DNA of 18,009 bases from Nitrospirota bacterium (GCA_016235225.1 JACRLS010000142.1:1-18009), one strand, 5' to 3'. Shown: positions 1 through 5,459, counted from the first letter of the stretch. A program made the numbers and translations. The notes: generated by a model from the sequence alone, not told the origin.

Positions 1-1
1 G

Positions 2-82
2 ACCGATTTCGCGTTCAGTCAATCCTACGGCGGGGACCCGATGGTTTTTCACTCACATTTCATCGCCAGCGCGCACAATTGA
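2..82 (+). CDS. 3' end of a possible upstream coding region, cut by the window edge
   Basis: An open frame enters from the left edge and ends at TGA 80-82 after 26 codons; the last residues read FHSHFIASAHN. I do not recognise the product. The stop lies 11 bases before the core site at 94-100, so it could be the last codons of a preceding cassette gene or of the gene next to the attachment point. It may also be a chance open frame, since only 26 codons are visible. Confidence 0.25.
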   Translation, partial: TDFAFSQSYGGDPMVFHSHFIASAHN

Positions 83-93
83 GGTAATACATA

Positions 94-100
94 GTTGGGC
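94..100 (+). other. integron core site (R', GTTGGGC) at the start of cassette 1
   Basis: GTTGGGC fits the integron core consensus GTTRRRY. It is the exact reverse complement of the R'' site GCCCAAC at 543-549. The match extends to 12 bases, 94-105 against 538-549. In a circularised cassette the upstream TTRRRY joins the downstream G, so this pairing is what an intact cassette should show. I see no attC stem in 1-93, so the site could belong to attI or to a degenerate attC. Confidence 0.65.
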
Positions 101-603
101 CTCAAAAAGAGACATGCCATGAAGCCACGCATCACTGTCATCACCCTCTGCGTTGACAATTTGGAAAGGGCGCTTCTCTTTTATCGTGATGGTCTCGGCC
201 TGCCAACTCAAGGCATCTTTGGCAAAGAGTTTGAGTATGGGGCCGTAGCCTTCTTTGATTTACAGCCAGGCTTGAAGCTGGCCATTTGGCCCCGCAAGAG
301 CCTCGCCCACGATGCGGGTATTCCGGTAAGCGTCCCAAGTCCCACCGAACTCTCTATCGGTCATAACGTCTCGTCCACAGCCGAAGTTGATGCCGTTATG
401 GAGCAGGCTAAGAGGGCCGGGGCCGTTGTCGTTAAGCCGGCCCAGAAAACTTTTTGGGGTGGTTACGCTGGCTATTTCCAAGACCCAGATCACCATCTCT
501 GGGAGGTCGTGTGGAACCCTCAATTACTACCCCAAGATTGAGGCCCAACAAGGCGCTCCAGCCGACGTCGCCGCTGACGCGGCGCCGCGGCTGAGCTTGG
601 ACG
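95..603 (+). mobile_element. integron gene cassette 1 (VOC-family gene plus its attC)
   Basis: The unit runs from the base after G94 to G603, the G of the next core site, about 509 bases. It has the canonical plan of a short leader, one gene filling nearly all the space, and an attC whose R'' site starts two bases after the stop codon. Its base composition looks less GC-rich than the chromosomal genes further right, which suits acquired DNA. The boundary core sites are reciprocally complementary as described for 94-100. The downstream core site is split after GT by a group II intron. Confidence 0.75.
119..541 (+). CDS. VOC-family (glyoxalase/bleomycin-resistance-like) protein
   Basis: A 140-residue single-module VOC protein of the usual length. 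The N-terminus has the beta-alpha-beta opening ITVITLCVDNLERALLFYRDGLGL. The C-terminal half has the second repeat ending in a 'GYFQDPDHHLWEVVWNP' strand, whose D-P-D-x-x-L-W-E signature includes the usual metal-ligand glutamate. Such proteins bind a divalent metal and act as small-molecule lyases, isomerases, dioxygenases or drug-binding proteins; the substrate cannot be read from sequence. ATG 119 is chosen because the VOC fold begins right after it and AAAGAGA lies upstream; TTG 95 would extend it by 8 residues and overlap the core site. The gene ends directly at its attC, so it is a cassette gene and probably depends on an upstream promoter. VOC genes are common cassette cargo. Confidence 0.85.
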   Translation: MKPRITVITLCVDNLERALLFYRDGLGLPTQGIFGKEFEYGAVAFFDLQPGLKLAIWPRKSLAHDAGIPVSVPSPTELSIGHNVSSTAEVDAVMEQAKRAGAVVVKPAQKTFWGGYAGYFQDPDHHLWEVVWNPQLLPQD

Positions 604-604
604 T
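543..604 (+). other. attC site of cassette 1, interrupted in its R' core by the intron (continues at 2441-2445)
   Basis: The R'' site GCCCAAC (543-549) is followed by an imperfect palindrome whose arms contain CAGCCG and CGGCTG around a GC-rich centre. The site then ends in GT (603-604). Bases 2441-2445 (TAGCC) complete the R' core GTTAGCC once the intron is removed. The left arm has unpaired extra bases relative to the right arm, as attC sites do. The layout matches the aadA-type 59-base element in the same orientation: gene upstream, R'' first, R' last. Spliced length is about 67 bases, within the known attC range. Confidence 0.75.
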
Positions 605-1014
605 GTGCGCCGGGCATGGCGCGGTACTTCATAGGTGAAAGTCCTATGGCCAGGTTGTCGCAGAGCCGAAGGCAAGGAGAAGGGCAAGGGCGTCGTCGTG
701 AGGCGGGGTCTGGAGGAAGCCCAATCCGAAGCGGCGGGGCGATGAACACAAACCGGACAGGAGGCGTGATGCATCCGGGGCGAGCGGGCACGTGACCGCG
801 AAGCCCTCCCTCTGCGGCTGGGGTGCATTTTGTAAATCCGGCGTCTATGCAGCGAAGGTAACGAGTCTTACCCCGGGAGATCTCCCCGGTGCTTCGGAGG
901 ATCGAAGCTGGGCGTCTGGCAACGGACGCTGAATGCCGTGGAGAAGTCAGCAGAAGGCATAGTAGGCGGTGCCCCGCCGAAGGCCCGAACGATGAACGAC
1001 AAAGGACCGTGACG
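605..1014 (+). ncRNA. group IIC intron ribozyme, domains I-III and start of IV
   Basis: About 410 bases without a convincing protein gene. Recognisable group IIC elements are the 5' GTGCG with GGGCATGG, the segment TAGGTGAAAGTCCTA at about 631-645, AGCCGAAGGCAAGG at about 664-677, and GTCAGCAGAAGGCATAGTAG at 946-965. The last corresponds to the conserved block just before domain IV in the O. iheyensis intron. Exon-binding sequences were not assigned. Open frames here, including an upstream extension of the maturase frame to GTG 889, fall within structured RNA and are not counted as protein. Confidence 0.75.
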
Positions 1015-2352
1015 ATGAGAGACGGGAACGCATCTGACGACCTGAGCAATCGGGCTGCGGCCAAGCCGCGGGATGAACTCGTCGCTGGATCGTTGGGACA
1101 ACCGGAGTCGATTCACACCCACGCGGTGCTGGCCCAAGTGCTGGACCGGGCCAACCTGCAACGCGCATGGAAGCAAGTGCGCCAGAACAAAGGCGCGCCG
1201 GGCATCGACGGCATGAGCGTCGATGCACTGCCGGACTACCTCCGACACCACTGGCCGGAAGTCCGCGTGCAACTGGAGGCGGGCAGCTATCGCCCGCAAC
1301 CGGTCAAGCGTGTGGAAATCCCCAAGCCGGATGGGAAGACCCGCCCTCTGGGCATTCCCACGGTGTTGGACCGCTTCATCCAGCAAGCCATCGCGCAAGT
1401 CGTCTCGGCGCAATGGGAACCGCACTTCCACCGCCACAGCTACGGATTCCGCCCGCAACGCTCGGCCCATCAGGCCGTGCGCGAAGTACAGGCGAACATC
1501 CGGGCAGGTTACGGCTGGGTGGTGGATATGGACCTGCAAGCCTTCTTTGACCGGGTCAATCACGACCGGCTGATGGTGCGGCTGAAGAGCCGCTGCCCGG
1601 ATGCCGCGCTGCTGCGCCTGGTCAATCGGTACCTGAAGGCGGGCGTGAGCGTGGGTGGGCACATTGAGCCCACCCCCATGGGCGTGCCGCAAGGCGGGCC
1701 ACTCTCGCCGGTGCTGGCCAACGTGGTGCTGGATGAACTGGATTGGGAACTGGACCGGCGCGGCCACCGCTTCGCCCGTTACGCCGACGACTGCAATATC
1801 CTGGTCAAAAGCAAACGGGCAGGAGAGCGGGTGATGGCAAGCGTGACACGCTATGTCAGTGACTCACTGCGGCTCACAGTGAATCCGCTGAAAAGCGCGG
1901 TGGATCGGCCCATGAACCGCAAGTTCCTGGGCTTCACGGTCAGCCGCAACGGTGCGAAGCTGAAAGTGGCCGACAAGGCCATCGACAAGCTGAAAGACCG
2001 GGTGCGGGAATTGACCCGTCGTACACGAGGCATCCGGATTGGCGTGATCGTCGCGGAGCTGAGAAAAATCCTGCTTGGATGGAAAGCGTACTTCGGCATG
2101 ACCGAAGTGCTGAGTCCTCTGCGCGAGATCGACAAATGGGTACGACGCAAGTTGCGCTGCTATCTCTGGAAACAATGGGGGTCGGCGGGCTATCGGGAAC
2201 TGCGCAAGCGCGGGGTATCGGTGCGCGAAGCGTGGAACACCAGCAAGTCGGCCCACGGCCCGTGGCGGTTGTCGAAGACACCTGCCCTTACCATCGCGCT
2301 ACCATTGCGCTACTTCGAGAACCTGGGAGTGCCGAGCCTTGCGCCACGGTAA
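1015..2352 (+). CDS. ltrA: group II intron reverse transcriptase/maturase
   Basis: This 445-residue protein copies the intron RNA into DNA during retrohoming and helps it fold and splice. It shows RT blocks in order: an N-terminal block (KGAPGIDGMSV), the fingers (RPLGIPTVLDRFIQQAI), YGFRPQRSAHQAV, DMDLQAFFDRVNHD, GVPQGGPLSPVLANV, and the catalytic YADD at about residues 256-259. Thumb and domain X (maturase) follow with RKFLGFTVS and a GWKAYFG block. There is no C-terminal HNH endonuclease, as in class C maturases, which prime reverse transcription without cutting the second strand. ATG 1015 is preferred because AAAGGA lies 8 bases upstream; the frame stays open to GTG 889, but those bases are ribozyme. 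All RT motifs are intact, so the protein is probably active. Confidence 0.92.
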   Translation: MRDGNASDDLSNRAAAKPRDELVAGSLGQPESIHTHAVLAQVLDRANLQRAWKQVRQNKGAPGIDGMSVDALPDYLRHHWPEVRVQLEAGSYRPQPVKRVEIPKPDGKTRPLGIPTVLDRFIQQAIAQVVSAQWEPHFHRHSYGFRPQRSAHQAVREVQANIRAGYGWVVDMDLQAFFDRVNHDRLMVRLKSRCPDAALLRLVNRYLKAGVSVGGHIEPTPMGVPQGGPLSPVLANVVLDELDWELDRRGHRFARYADDCNILVKSKRAGERVMASVTRYVSDSLRLTVNPLKSAVDRPMNRKFLGFTVSRNGAKLKVADKAIDKLKDRVRELTRRTRGIRIGVIVAELRKILLGWKAYFGMTEVLSPLREIDKWVRRKLRCYLWKQWGSAGYRELRKRGVSVREAWNTSKSAHGPWRLSKTPALTIALPLRYFENLGVPSLAPR

Positions 2353-2366
2353 GAATTCAATTCATC

Positions 2367-2440
2367 GAACCGCCGGATACGTGACCCGTACGTCCGGTGG
2401 TGTGGGAGGGAGGAGCCGCGAGGCTTCTTCCTATCCCGAT
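2367..2440 (+). ncRNA. group II intron domains V and VI and 3' splice end
   Basis: Domain V is a hairpin with a 9-base lower helix, ACCGCCGGA (2369-2377) against TCCGGTGGT (2393-2401), capped by a TACG/CGTA stem. This is the ribozyme catalytic domain, and its form matches group IIC introns (GAACC...GGTGGTGT). Domain VI follows as GGGAGGGAGGAGCC pairing with GGCTTCTTCC...TCCC, with an A in the CCTATCCC segment as the likely branch point. The intron ends in CCCGAT at 2440. Confidence 0.82.
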
Positions 2441-2467
2441 TAGCCGCATGAGGGAACGGAGGAAGGC

Positions 2468-2554
2468 ATGAACCGCTTTCAGGCCACGAGGCCGAATCCT
2501 TTCACCATATGCTCCGAGATACGGTTTTCTGAGAACGGCGGGAGTCGAGGATGA
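2468..2554 (+). CDS. possible 28-residue leader peptide coupled to the hemerythrin gene
   Basis: ATG 2468 is preceded by a strong ribosome-binding site, GGAGGAAGG (2458-2466). The frame runs 28 codons and its TGA (2552-2554) overlaps the hemerythrin ATG (2551-2553) in an ATGA arrangement. The peptide starts MNRFQATRPNPF and has no recognisable domain. The likely role is to deliver ribosomes to the cassette gene by translational coupling, comparable in principle to the small ORF in attI1 that boosts cassette expression. It could also be a chance frame. Confidence 0.35.
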   Translation: MNRFQATRPNPFTICSEIRFSENGGSRG

Positions 2555-2943
2555 AGTGGTCCGACGAGTACGCCACCGGCATTGAGCGCATCGACGAGCA
2601 GCACAAGATGATATTCAAGATGGCGGAGGACTTCCGAGCCGCCCTCGACGAAGGGCAGGGAGAGCGGACCTACGGCCTGTTGCTCGACTTCTTGGACCGC
2701 TACTGCCGTGGCCACTTCGGCTTCGAGGAACGCTGCATGGAGGAGTACCGCTGCCCTGTGGCCCAGAGAAACAAGGAGGCCCACGCGAGTTTCGTCGAGG
2801 TCCTTGGCGGTTTCCGGCAGCGCTGCGCGGCGAGCGGCTATCTGACCGCTGACGCCCGCGAACTCGTCGATACCGTGGACCGGTGGGTCGCTGACCACAT
2901 CTGCCGCATCGACGTACACCTCAAGGACTGTGTGAGGGAGTAA
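2551..2943 (+). CDS. bacteriohemerythrin (cassette gene)
   Basis: A 130-residue hemerythrin, a four-helix bundle that normally holds a non-haem di-iron centre for binding O2, iron or other small ligands; it is probably cytoplasmic. Visible ligand positions are His18 (DEQHKMIF), His55 and Glu59 (HFGFEE), His78 (EAHASF), His116 and Asp121 (HICRID). The position four residues before His78, usually His, is Asn74, so one of seven canonical iron ligands is missing; I believe this variant occurs in other bacterial hemerythrins. ATG 2551 is used because the family's typical W-S-D-E-Y opening follows directly; GGGAG lies 7 bases upstream. The stop is about 66 bases before its attC. It overlaps the short upstream frame. 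Confidence 0.9.
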   Translation: MKWSDEYATGIERIDEQHKMIFKMAEDFRAALDEGQGERTYGLLLDFLDRYCRGHFGFEERCMEEYRCPVAQRNKEAHASFVEVLGGFRQRCAASGYLTADARELVDTVDRWVADHICRIDVHLKDCVRE

Positions 2944-3009
2944 TGGGCGCTCACCTCCAAAAGCTCCGGCTCTCCGGGGGGTCCCGCCGGGCAGAGGAGG
3001 CCATCAAGC

Positions 3010-3072
3010 GGCTAACAAGCCGATGCAGACGGACCGGCCTTCGGCTGGCCGCTGATCGGCAACGCGCGAGCC
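3010..3072 (+). other. attC site of cassette 2 with a degenerate R' core
   Basis: The R'' site GGCTAAC (3010-3016) is followed by arms that pair: GCCGAT, CAG and CGG on the left against ATCGGC, CTG and CCG on the right, around a TTCG-like tip. Relative to the right arm, the left arm carries single extra bases after GCCGAT and after CAG, which are candidate extrahelical bases used by integron integrases for strand choice. The expected R' GTTAGCC reads GCGAGCC at 3066-3072. Only GTT has changed, so the site may recombine poorly. Confidence 0.65.
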
Positions 3073-3145
3073 AGAAAAAGGTACCGGAAGTCTGTTGGGG
3101 ACCACGTCGTCACACTGCGCTTGTCATGGTGATAGAGCTTGGATA

Positions 3146-3159
3146 CAGACGCGCGTCTG
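3146..3159. promoter_or_regulatory. perfect 14-base palindrome before the amidohydrolase gene
   Basis: CAGACGCGCGTCTG is perfectly self-complementary and ends one base before the GGAGG ribosome-binding site (3161-3165). TTGTCA at 3121-3126 resembles a -35 box, but no good -10 follows. The palindrome could be an operator for a dimeric regulator or a hairpin masking translation initiation; neither is shown. Confidence 0.35.
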
Positions 3160-3172
3160 CGGAGGCAATATG

Positions 3173-4024
3173 ATGGGTAGCCTGAGGCCGTCGCGCATGG
3201 CTCTGGCGGTTACGCTGATGCTCGCCACGACGGGGTGCATGCATGGGGGCGGTCTGCCGCTCTTCGATGCGCACATCCACTACAATCATGACACGTGGGA
3301 CAAGGTACCGCCGCAGGAGGCGATTGCGCTACTGCGCAAAGCCGGCGCGGTGCGCGCGCTGGTCTCCAGCTCCAGCGACGAGGGCACGCAGAAGTTGTAT
3401 GCGGAGGCGCCCGATCTGATCGTCCCTGAGCTACGGCCCTACCGGAAGAACGGAGAGACCGCGACCTGGGTCCACGATGAGTCGGTCATCGCCCATGTCG
3501 AGCAACGGCTGACACAATACCGGTATGTCGCCCTCGGAGAATTCCACGTCAAAGGGGCCGACGCGGATCTGCCGGTGGTGCATCGGATGGTGCAGCTTGC
3601 CAAGCAGCACGGGCTCATGCTGCATGCGCATGCGGATGCCGACGCGATTGAGCGCCTGTTCCGTCAGGACCCTGAGGCGCGCATCGTGTGGGCACATGCC
3701 GGCTTCGAACCGCCGGCGCGCGTGCGCGAGCTGCTGCGTCGCTACGCCCATCTCTGGGCCGAACTCTCCTCTCGCGGTGACCTTGCCCCGGAGGGACACC
3801 TGGCGGCGGAGTGGCGGGAACTCCTCTTGGAGTTTCCCGACCGGTTCATGGTCGGCACGGATACCGGAGCACCCAGTCGCTGGCTCGGGATGAGTTCGGT
3901 CGCCACGGCCACGCGGACGTGGCTCGCGGAGTTGCCCGTGGAGGTGGCCGAGCGGATTGCCTACAAAAACGGCGAGGCCTTGCTCACCGCACGATTTTCA
4001 ACCTTGCCCCCCACTGCCAAGTAA
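3173..4024 (+). CDS. amidohydrolase-like (TIM-barrel metal hydrolase) lipoprotein
   Basis: A 283-residue protein with a lipoprotein signal peptide: positively charged start, hydrophobic ALAVTLMLATTGC with the lipobox cysteine near residue 22. It is therefore probably lipid-anchored in the envelope. The mature part begins with FDAHIHYNHD (the HxH metal motif of amidohydrolases), then GEFHVKG, MLHAHAD, WAHAGF and a late GTDTG aspartate motif. These are the expected metal and catalytic positions of an amidohydrolase-2-like barrel. The substrate is unknown. GGAGG at 3161-3165 favours ATG 3173 (7-base spacing) over ATG 3170; a longer open frame upstream is not used because it would place the signal peptide internally. 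It follows the degenerate attC, but I see no attC after its stop, so its status as a cassette is unclear. Confidence 0.8.
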   Translation: MGSLRPSRMALAVTLMLATTGCMHGGGLPLFDAHIHYNHDTWDKVPPQEAIALLRKAGAVRALVSSSSDEGTQKLYAEAPDLIVPELRPYRKNGETATWVHDESVIAHVEQRLTQYRYVALGEFHVKGADADLPVVHRMVQLAKQHGLMLHAHADADAIERLFRQDPEARIVWAHAGFEPPARVRELLRRYAHLWAELSSRGDLAPEGHLAAEWRELLLEFPDRFMVGTDTGAPSRWLGMSSVATATRTWLAELPVEVAERIAYKNGEALLTARFSTLPPTAK

Positions 4025-4079
4025 TCCCCCACGAGGGGGCACGGCCGTGCTCGGAACCGAACAGGCGGGATACACAGAC

Positions 4080-4095
4080 CCATACGAACATATGG
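4080..4095. promoter_or_regulatory. short inverted repeat upstream of brnT (possible operator)
   Basis: CCATA (4080-4084) and TATGG (4091-4095) are inverted copies six bases apart, 33 bases before the brnT start. BrnA-type antitoxins repress their own operon by binding a palindrome in the promoter, so this is a candidate. The arms are only five bases, and no convincing promoter is visible. Confidence 0.22.
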
Positions 4096-4127
4096 CTATT
4101 CGGAATGCTTCATGGTAGTCTTTGCCG

Positions 4128-4448
4128 ATGGCGAAAGCCCGATTCGAATGGGACCTCAAGAAGGATGAGGAGAACCAGAAGAAGCACGGAATCTCCTTCG
4201 CAAAAGCCCAGTTTGCCTTTGCTGATCCACGCCGCGTGATCGCGAAAGACCTTTCTCATAGCTCCAGCGAGACGCGGCATTTCTGTTTCGGGTGGGTCGA
4301 CGGCGGAGTGCTGACCGTCCGGTTTACTTTTCGCAATGATGTCATTCGAATGTTCGGGGCCGGCTACTGGCGGAAAGGCAGGCGCATGTATGAGCGAGAA
4401 AATCAAGTACACGGACGAACCCCTCGGAGACCTCAAGGTCGTTCCTGA
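4128..4448 (+). CDS. brnT: BrnT-family ribonuclease toxin (DUF497)
   Basis: A 106-residue BrnT-type toxin, a RelE-fold ribonuclease that inhibits translation until bound by BrnA. Family landmarks are the opening FEWDLKKDEENQKKHGISF (F-x-W-D...N-x-x-K-H-G), a central ADPRRVIAKDLSHSSSETRHFCFG block and the basic late strand VLTVRFTFRNDVIRMFGAGYWRKGRRMYE. ATG 4128 is chosen because the family begins almost immediately; a TTG two codons earlier is possible. The last 20 or so residues run past the usual BrnT end and are encoded within the overlapping antitoxin start (59-base overlap), so the tail is probably non-conserved. No good ribosome-binding site is visible. The locus lies in a lower-GC accessory stretch. 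Confidence 0.8.
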   Translation: MAKARFEWDLKKDEENQKKHGISFAKAQFAFADPRRVIAKDLSHSSSETRHFCFGWVDGGVLTVRFTFRNDVIRMFGAGYWRKGRRMYERENQVHGRTPRRPQGRS

Positions 4449-4674
4449 CTTCCTTCCTCGTCCGGAGGAACTTGTCTTTCGGGACGAAGGGGTCAAAGTC
4501 ACCATTGCGTTGAGCAAGCGAAGCGTTGAGTTCTTCAAGGGCGAAGCCCGGAAACATCACACCCAATACCAGCGTATGATCCGGCGGCTGCTCGACGCCT
4601 ATGCGGAGCATCATTCACGCTCCCTCTTCTCACGCTCGAGTAAGCCGCGCACGAAAATGGCTCGCGCTGGTTAA
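4390..4674 (+). CDS. brnA: BrnA-family antitoxin
   Basis: A 94-residue partner downstream of brnT, in the canonical toxin-then-antitoxin order. The segment VKVTIALSKRSVEFFKGEAR (residues 35-54) followed by YQRMIRRLLDAYAEHH fits a ribbon-helix-helix DNA-binding domain: a beta strand, then two helices. BrnA dimers neutralise BrnT and repress the operon. The N-terminal 34 residues would be the toxin-binding part. The C-terminal tail (SRSSKPRTKMARAG) is basic and probably disordered. ATG 4390 overlaps the 3' end of brnT by 59 bases in another frame, implying coupled translation; AGGCAGG lies just upstream. The pair is likely functional as no frame is broken. Confidence 0.72.
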   Translation: MSEKIKYTDEPLGDLKVVPDFLPRPEELVFRDEGVKVTIALSKRSVEFFKGEARKHHTQYQRMIRRLLDAYAEHHSRSLFSRSSKPRTKMARAG

Positions 4675-4712
4675 CTCTGTGGTGGACATGTTCATCACTG
4701 GGTTCTTTCCCT

Positions 4713-4742
4713 TGAGTCGGTCGAAAGGATCCAAGCGACTCA
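4713..4742. repeat. 7-base inverted repeat between brnA and the small basic gene
   Basis: TGAGTCG (4713-4719) and CGACTCA (4736-4742) are perfect inverted copies separated by 16 bases. There is no T-rich tail, so it is not a clear terminator. It may be an operator or chance. The surrounding 4675-4786 contains no other recognisable feature. Confidence 0.25.
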
Positions 4743-4786
4743 GTCGAAGGTATAGGTGCGTCACACAGATCACCGAGGATTGAATA

Positions 4787-4960
4787 GTGGCTGGAAAAGC
4801 ACGGAAGAGCGAACATGCTGGACCAAAGAAAGGCCGCGGGGCCTACTGGGGCCGAAAGGTCGACGCCAAACGGGAGAGCAATCGGGCTCGGCGCGAGGTC
4901 GCGAAGCGAGCCGTTCGCCAGGGCCTTGCGGATACAAAGAGCCCCGACGGCGAGGTCTAG
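4787..4960 (+). CDS. 57-residue basic protein of unknown function
   Basis: GTG 4787 starts a 57-codon frame ending TAG 4958-4960, with GAGGA about six bases upstream. The product is strongly basic and hydrophilic. It has a distinctive GPKKGRGAYWGRKVDAKRES stretch, then an Arg-rich helix (NRARREVAKRAVRQG). I have an impression of similar short K/R-rich proteins with an A-Y-W-G core in other bacteria, but cannot name a family. The composition suggests nucleic-acid binding or ribosome association. It lies 29 bases before the XRE regulator and could be co-transcribed with it. There is no membrane segment or signal peptide. Confidence 0.5.
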   Translation: MAGKARKSEHAGPKKGRGAYWGRKVDAKRESNRARREVAKRAVRQGLADTKSPDGEV

Positions 4961-4989
4961 GTGAACAGTGAAGACAGCCTGAGTTTGTC

Positions 4990-5274
4990 ATGAACGAAAT
5001 GACGACCAAATCTAGCGGCAATGTCTTTGTTGACCTCGACTTTGATCCGGCCGAAGCCGCAGCCCTACACATGCGTGCCAATCTCATGAGCGATCTCCGC
5101 AGGTATATCGAGAAGCACAAGCTGACCCAATCGGAGGGGGCCAAGCGCCTCGGCATCGCGCAATCCCGTGTCTCAGACCTCGTTCGTGGGAAGTGGGACA
5201 AGTCCAGCCTCGAAATGCTCATCACGCTCGAAGCGCGGCTCGGGCGCAGGATTCGTGTTGAGTTCGCAGCGTAG
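4990..5274 (+). CDS. XRE-family helix-turn-helix regulator, HigA-like antitoxin
   Basis: A 94-residue protein with a helix-turn-helix at about residues 45-77 (LTQSEGAKRLGIAQSRVSDL; VRGKWDKSSLEMLITLEAR follows). This is the pattern of the short XRE antitoxins that pair with HigB/RelE-like toxins. It binds operator DNA as a dimer and normally represses its own operon. The N-terminus (NVFVDLDFDPAEAAALHMRA) is typical of this subgroup. No HigB-like toxin precedes it; the upstream neighbour is the 57-residue basic protein, which does not resemble one. It is therefore a solitary antitoxin or part of an unrecognised pair. The start is ATG 4990, with ATG 4999 as an alternative; neither has a strong ribosome-binding site. 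Confidence 0.82.
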   Translation: MNEMTTKSSGNVFVDLDFDPAEAAALHMRANLMSDLRRYIEKHKLTQSEGAKRLGIAQSRVSDLVRGKWDKSSLEMLITLEARLGRRIRVEFAA

Positions 5275-5362
5275 TTGAGTGTCTGGCTGGAGGCGTGATG
5301 CCGAAGGACCCCTGCGAACATCTGAAGTCCTAATCTGCACCCCTCTTCGCACGCCACAAGAG

Positions 5363-5380
5363 TTAACACGCCCTTAACAC
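5363..5380. promoter_or_regulatory. TTAACAC direct repeat, possible regulator site
   Basis: TTAACAC occurs at 5363-5369 and 5374-5380, a spacing of 11 bases or one helical turn on the same DNA face. It lies between the XRE gene and mgsA. A -10-like TATACT is at 5421-5426, but the nearest -35-like TTGGAC (5394-5399) is 21 bases away, too far for a standard promoter. Confidence 0.3.
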
Positions 5381-5459
5381 TCGTGTGAGGCCGTTGGACG
5401 GCCTGCCTCCATTCGCAGGCTATACTTTTCAGGTTATTTCTCGAGGAAGGAGTCGCCCG

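Larger units (their letters stand above)
605..2440 (+). mobile_element. group IIC intron (attC-targeting type), complete with maturase gene
   Basis: The element starts GTGCG, the group II 5' consensus. Its first 15 bases align without gaps with the start of the Oceanobacillus iheyensis group IIC intron as I remember it. It contains a reverse transcriptase without an endonuclease domain, then domains V and VI, and ends ...CCCGAT. Insertion lies inside the GTTRRRY core of an attC, the target class of 'IIC-attC' introns, which recognise a stem-loop in the 5' exon. Both ends are fixed independently, because excision leaves G603-T604-T2441-A-G-C-C, exactly complementary to the R'' site of cassette 2. 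The element appears intact and could be mobile. An alternative 5' end at 603 (GTGTG) would spoil the restored core. Confidence 0.88.
2441..3066 (+). mobile_element. integron gene cassette 2 (hemerythrin gene plus attC)
   Basis: The cassette begins at the TT of the restored core GTTAGCC, whose first T is base 604 before the intron. It ends at the degenerate core near 3066. Leader, hemerythrin gene and attC are in cassette order. The upstream core extended, GTTAGCCGC, is the exact reverse complement of GCGGCTAAC at 3008-3016, nine bases. The 3' boundary is less certain because the last core reads GCGAGCC rather than GTTRRRY. Confidence 0.65.

Noticed and set aside
1..93. A full attC or attI site upstream of cassette 1
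   Set aside because: No RYYYAAC site or GC-rich palindrome was found; only the core site at 94-100 is supported.
603..607. GTGTG as an alternative intron 5' end
   Set aside because: It also fits the consensus, but starting at 605 matches the first 15 bases of a known IIC intron and restores the attC core.
889..1014. 42-codon N-terminal extension of the maturase from GTG 889
   Set aside because: It overlaps conserved ribozyme sequence and lacks a ribosome-binding site, whereas ATG 1015 has one.
868..1767. Long minus-strand frame across the intron
   Set aside because: It is antisense to ribozyme and reverse transcriptase, with no domain.
3095..3172. Longer N-terminus of the amidohydrolase protein
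   Set aside because: It would put the signal peptide internally and has no ribosome-binding site; GGAGG at 3161 fits ATG 3173.
4028..4056. Rho-independent terminator after the amidohydrolase gene (CCCCC-ACGA-GGGGG and GCACGGCCGTGC)
   Set aside because: The stems are short and no T-run follows either.
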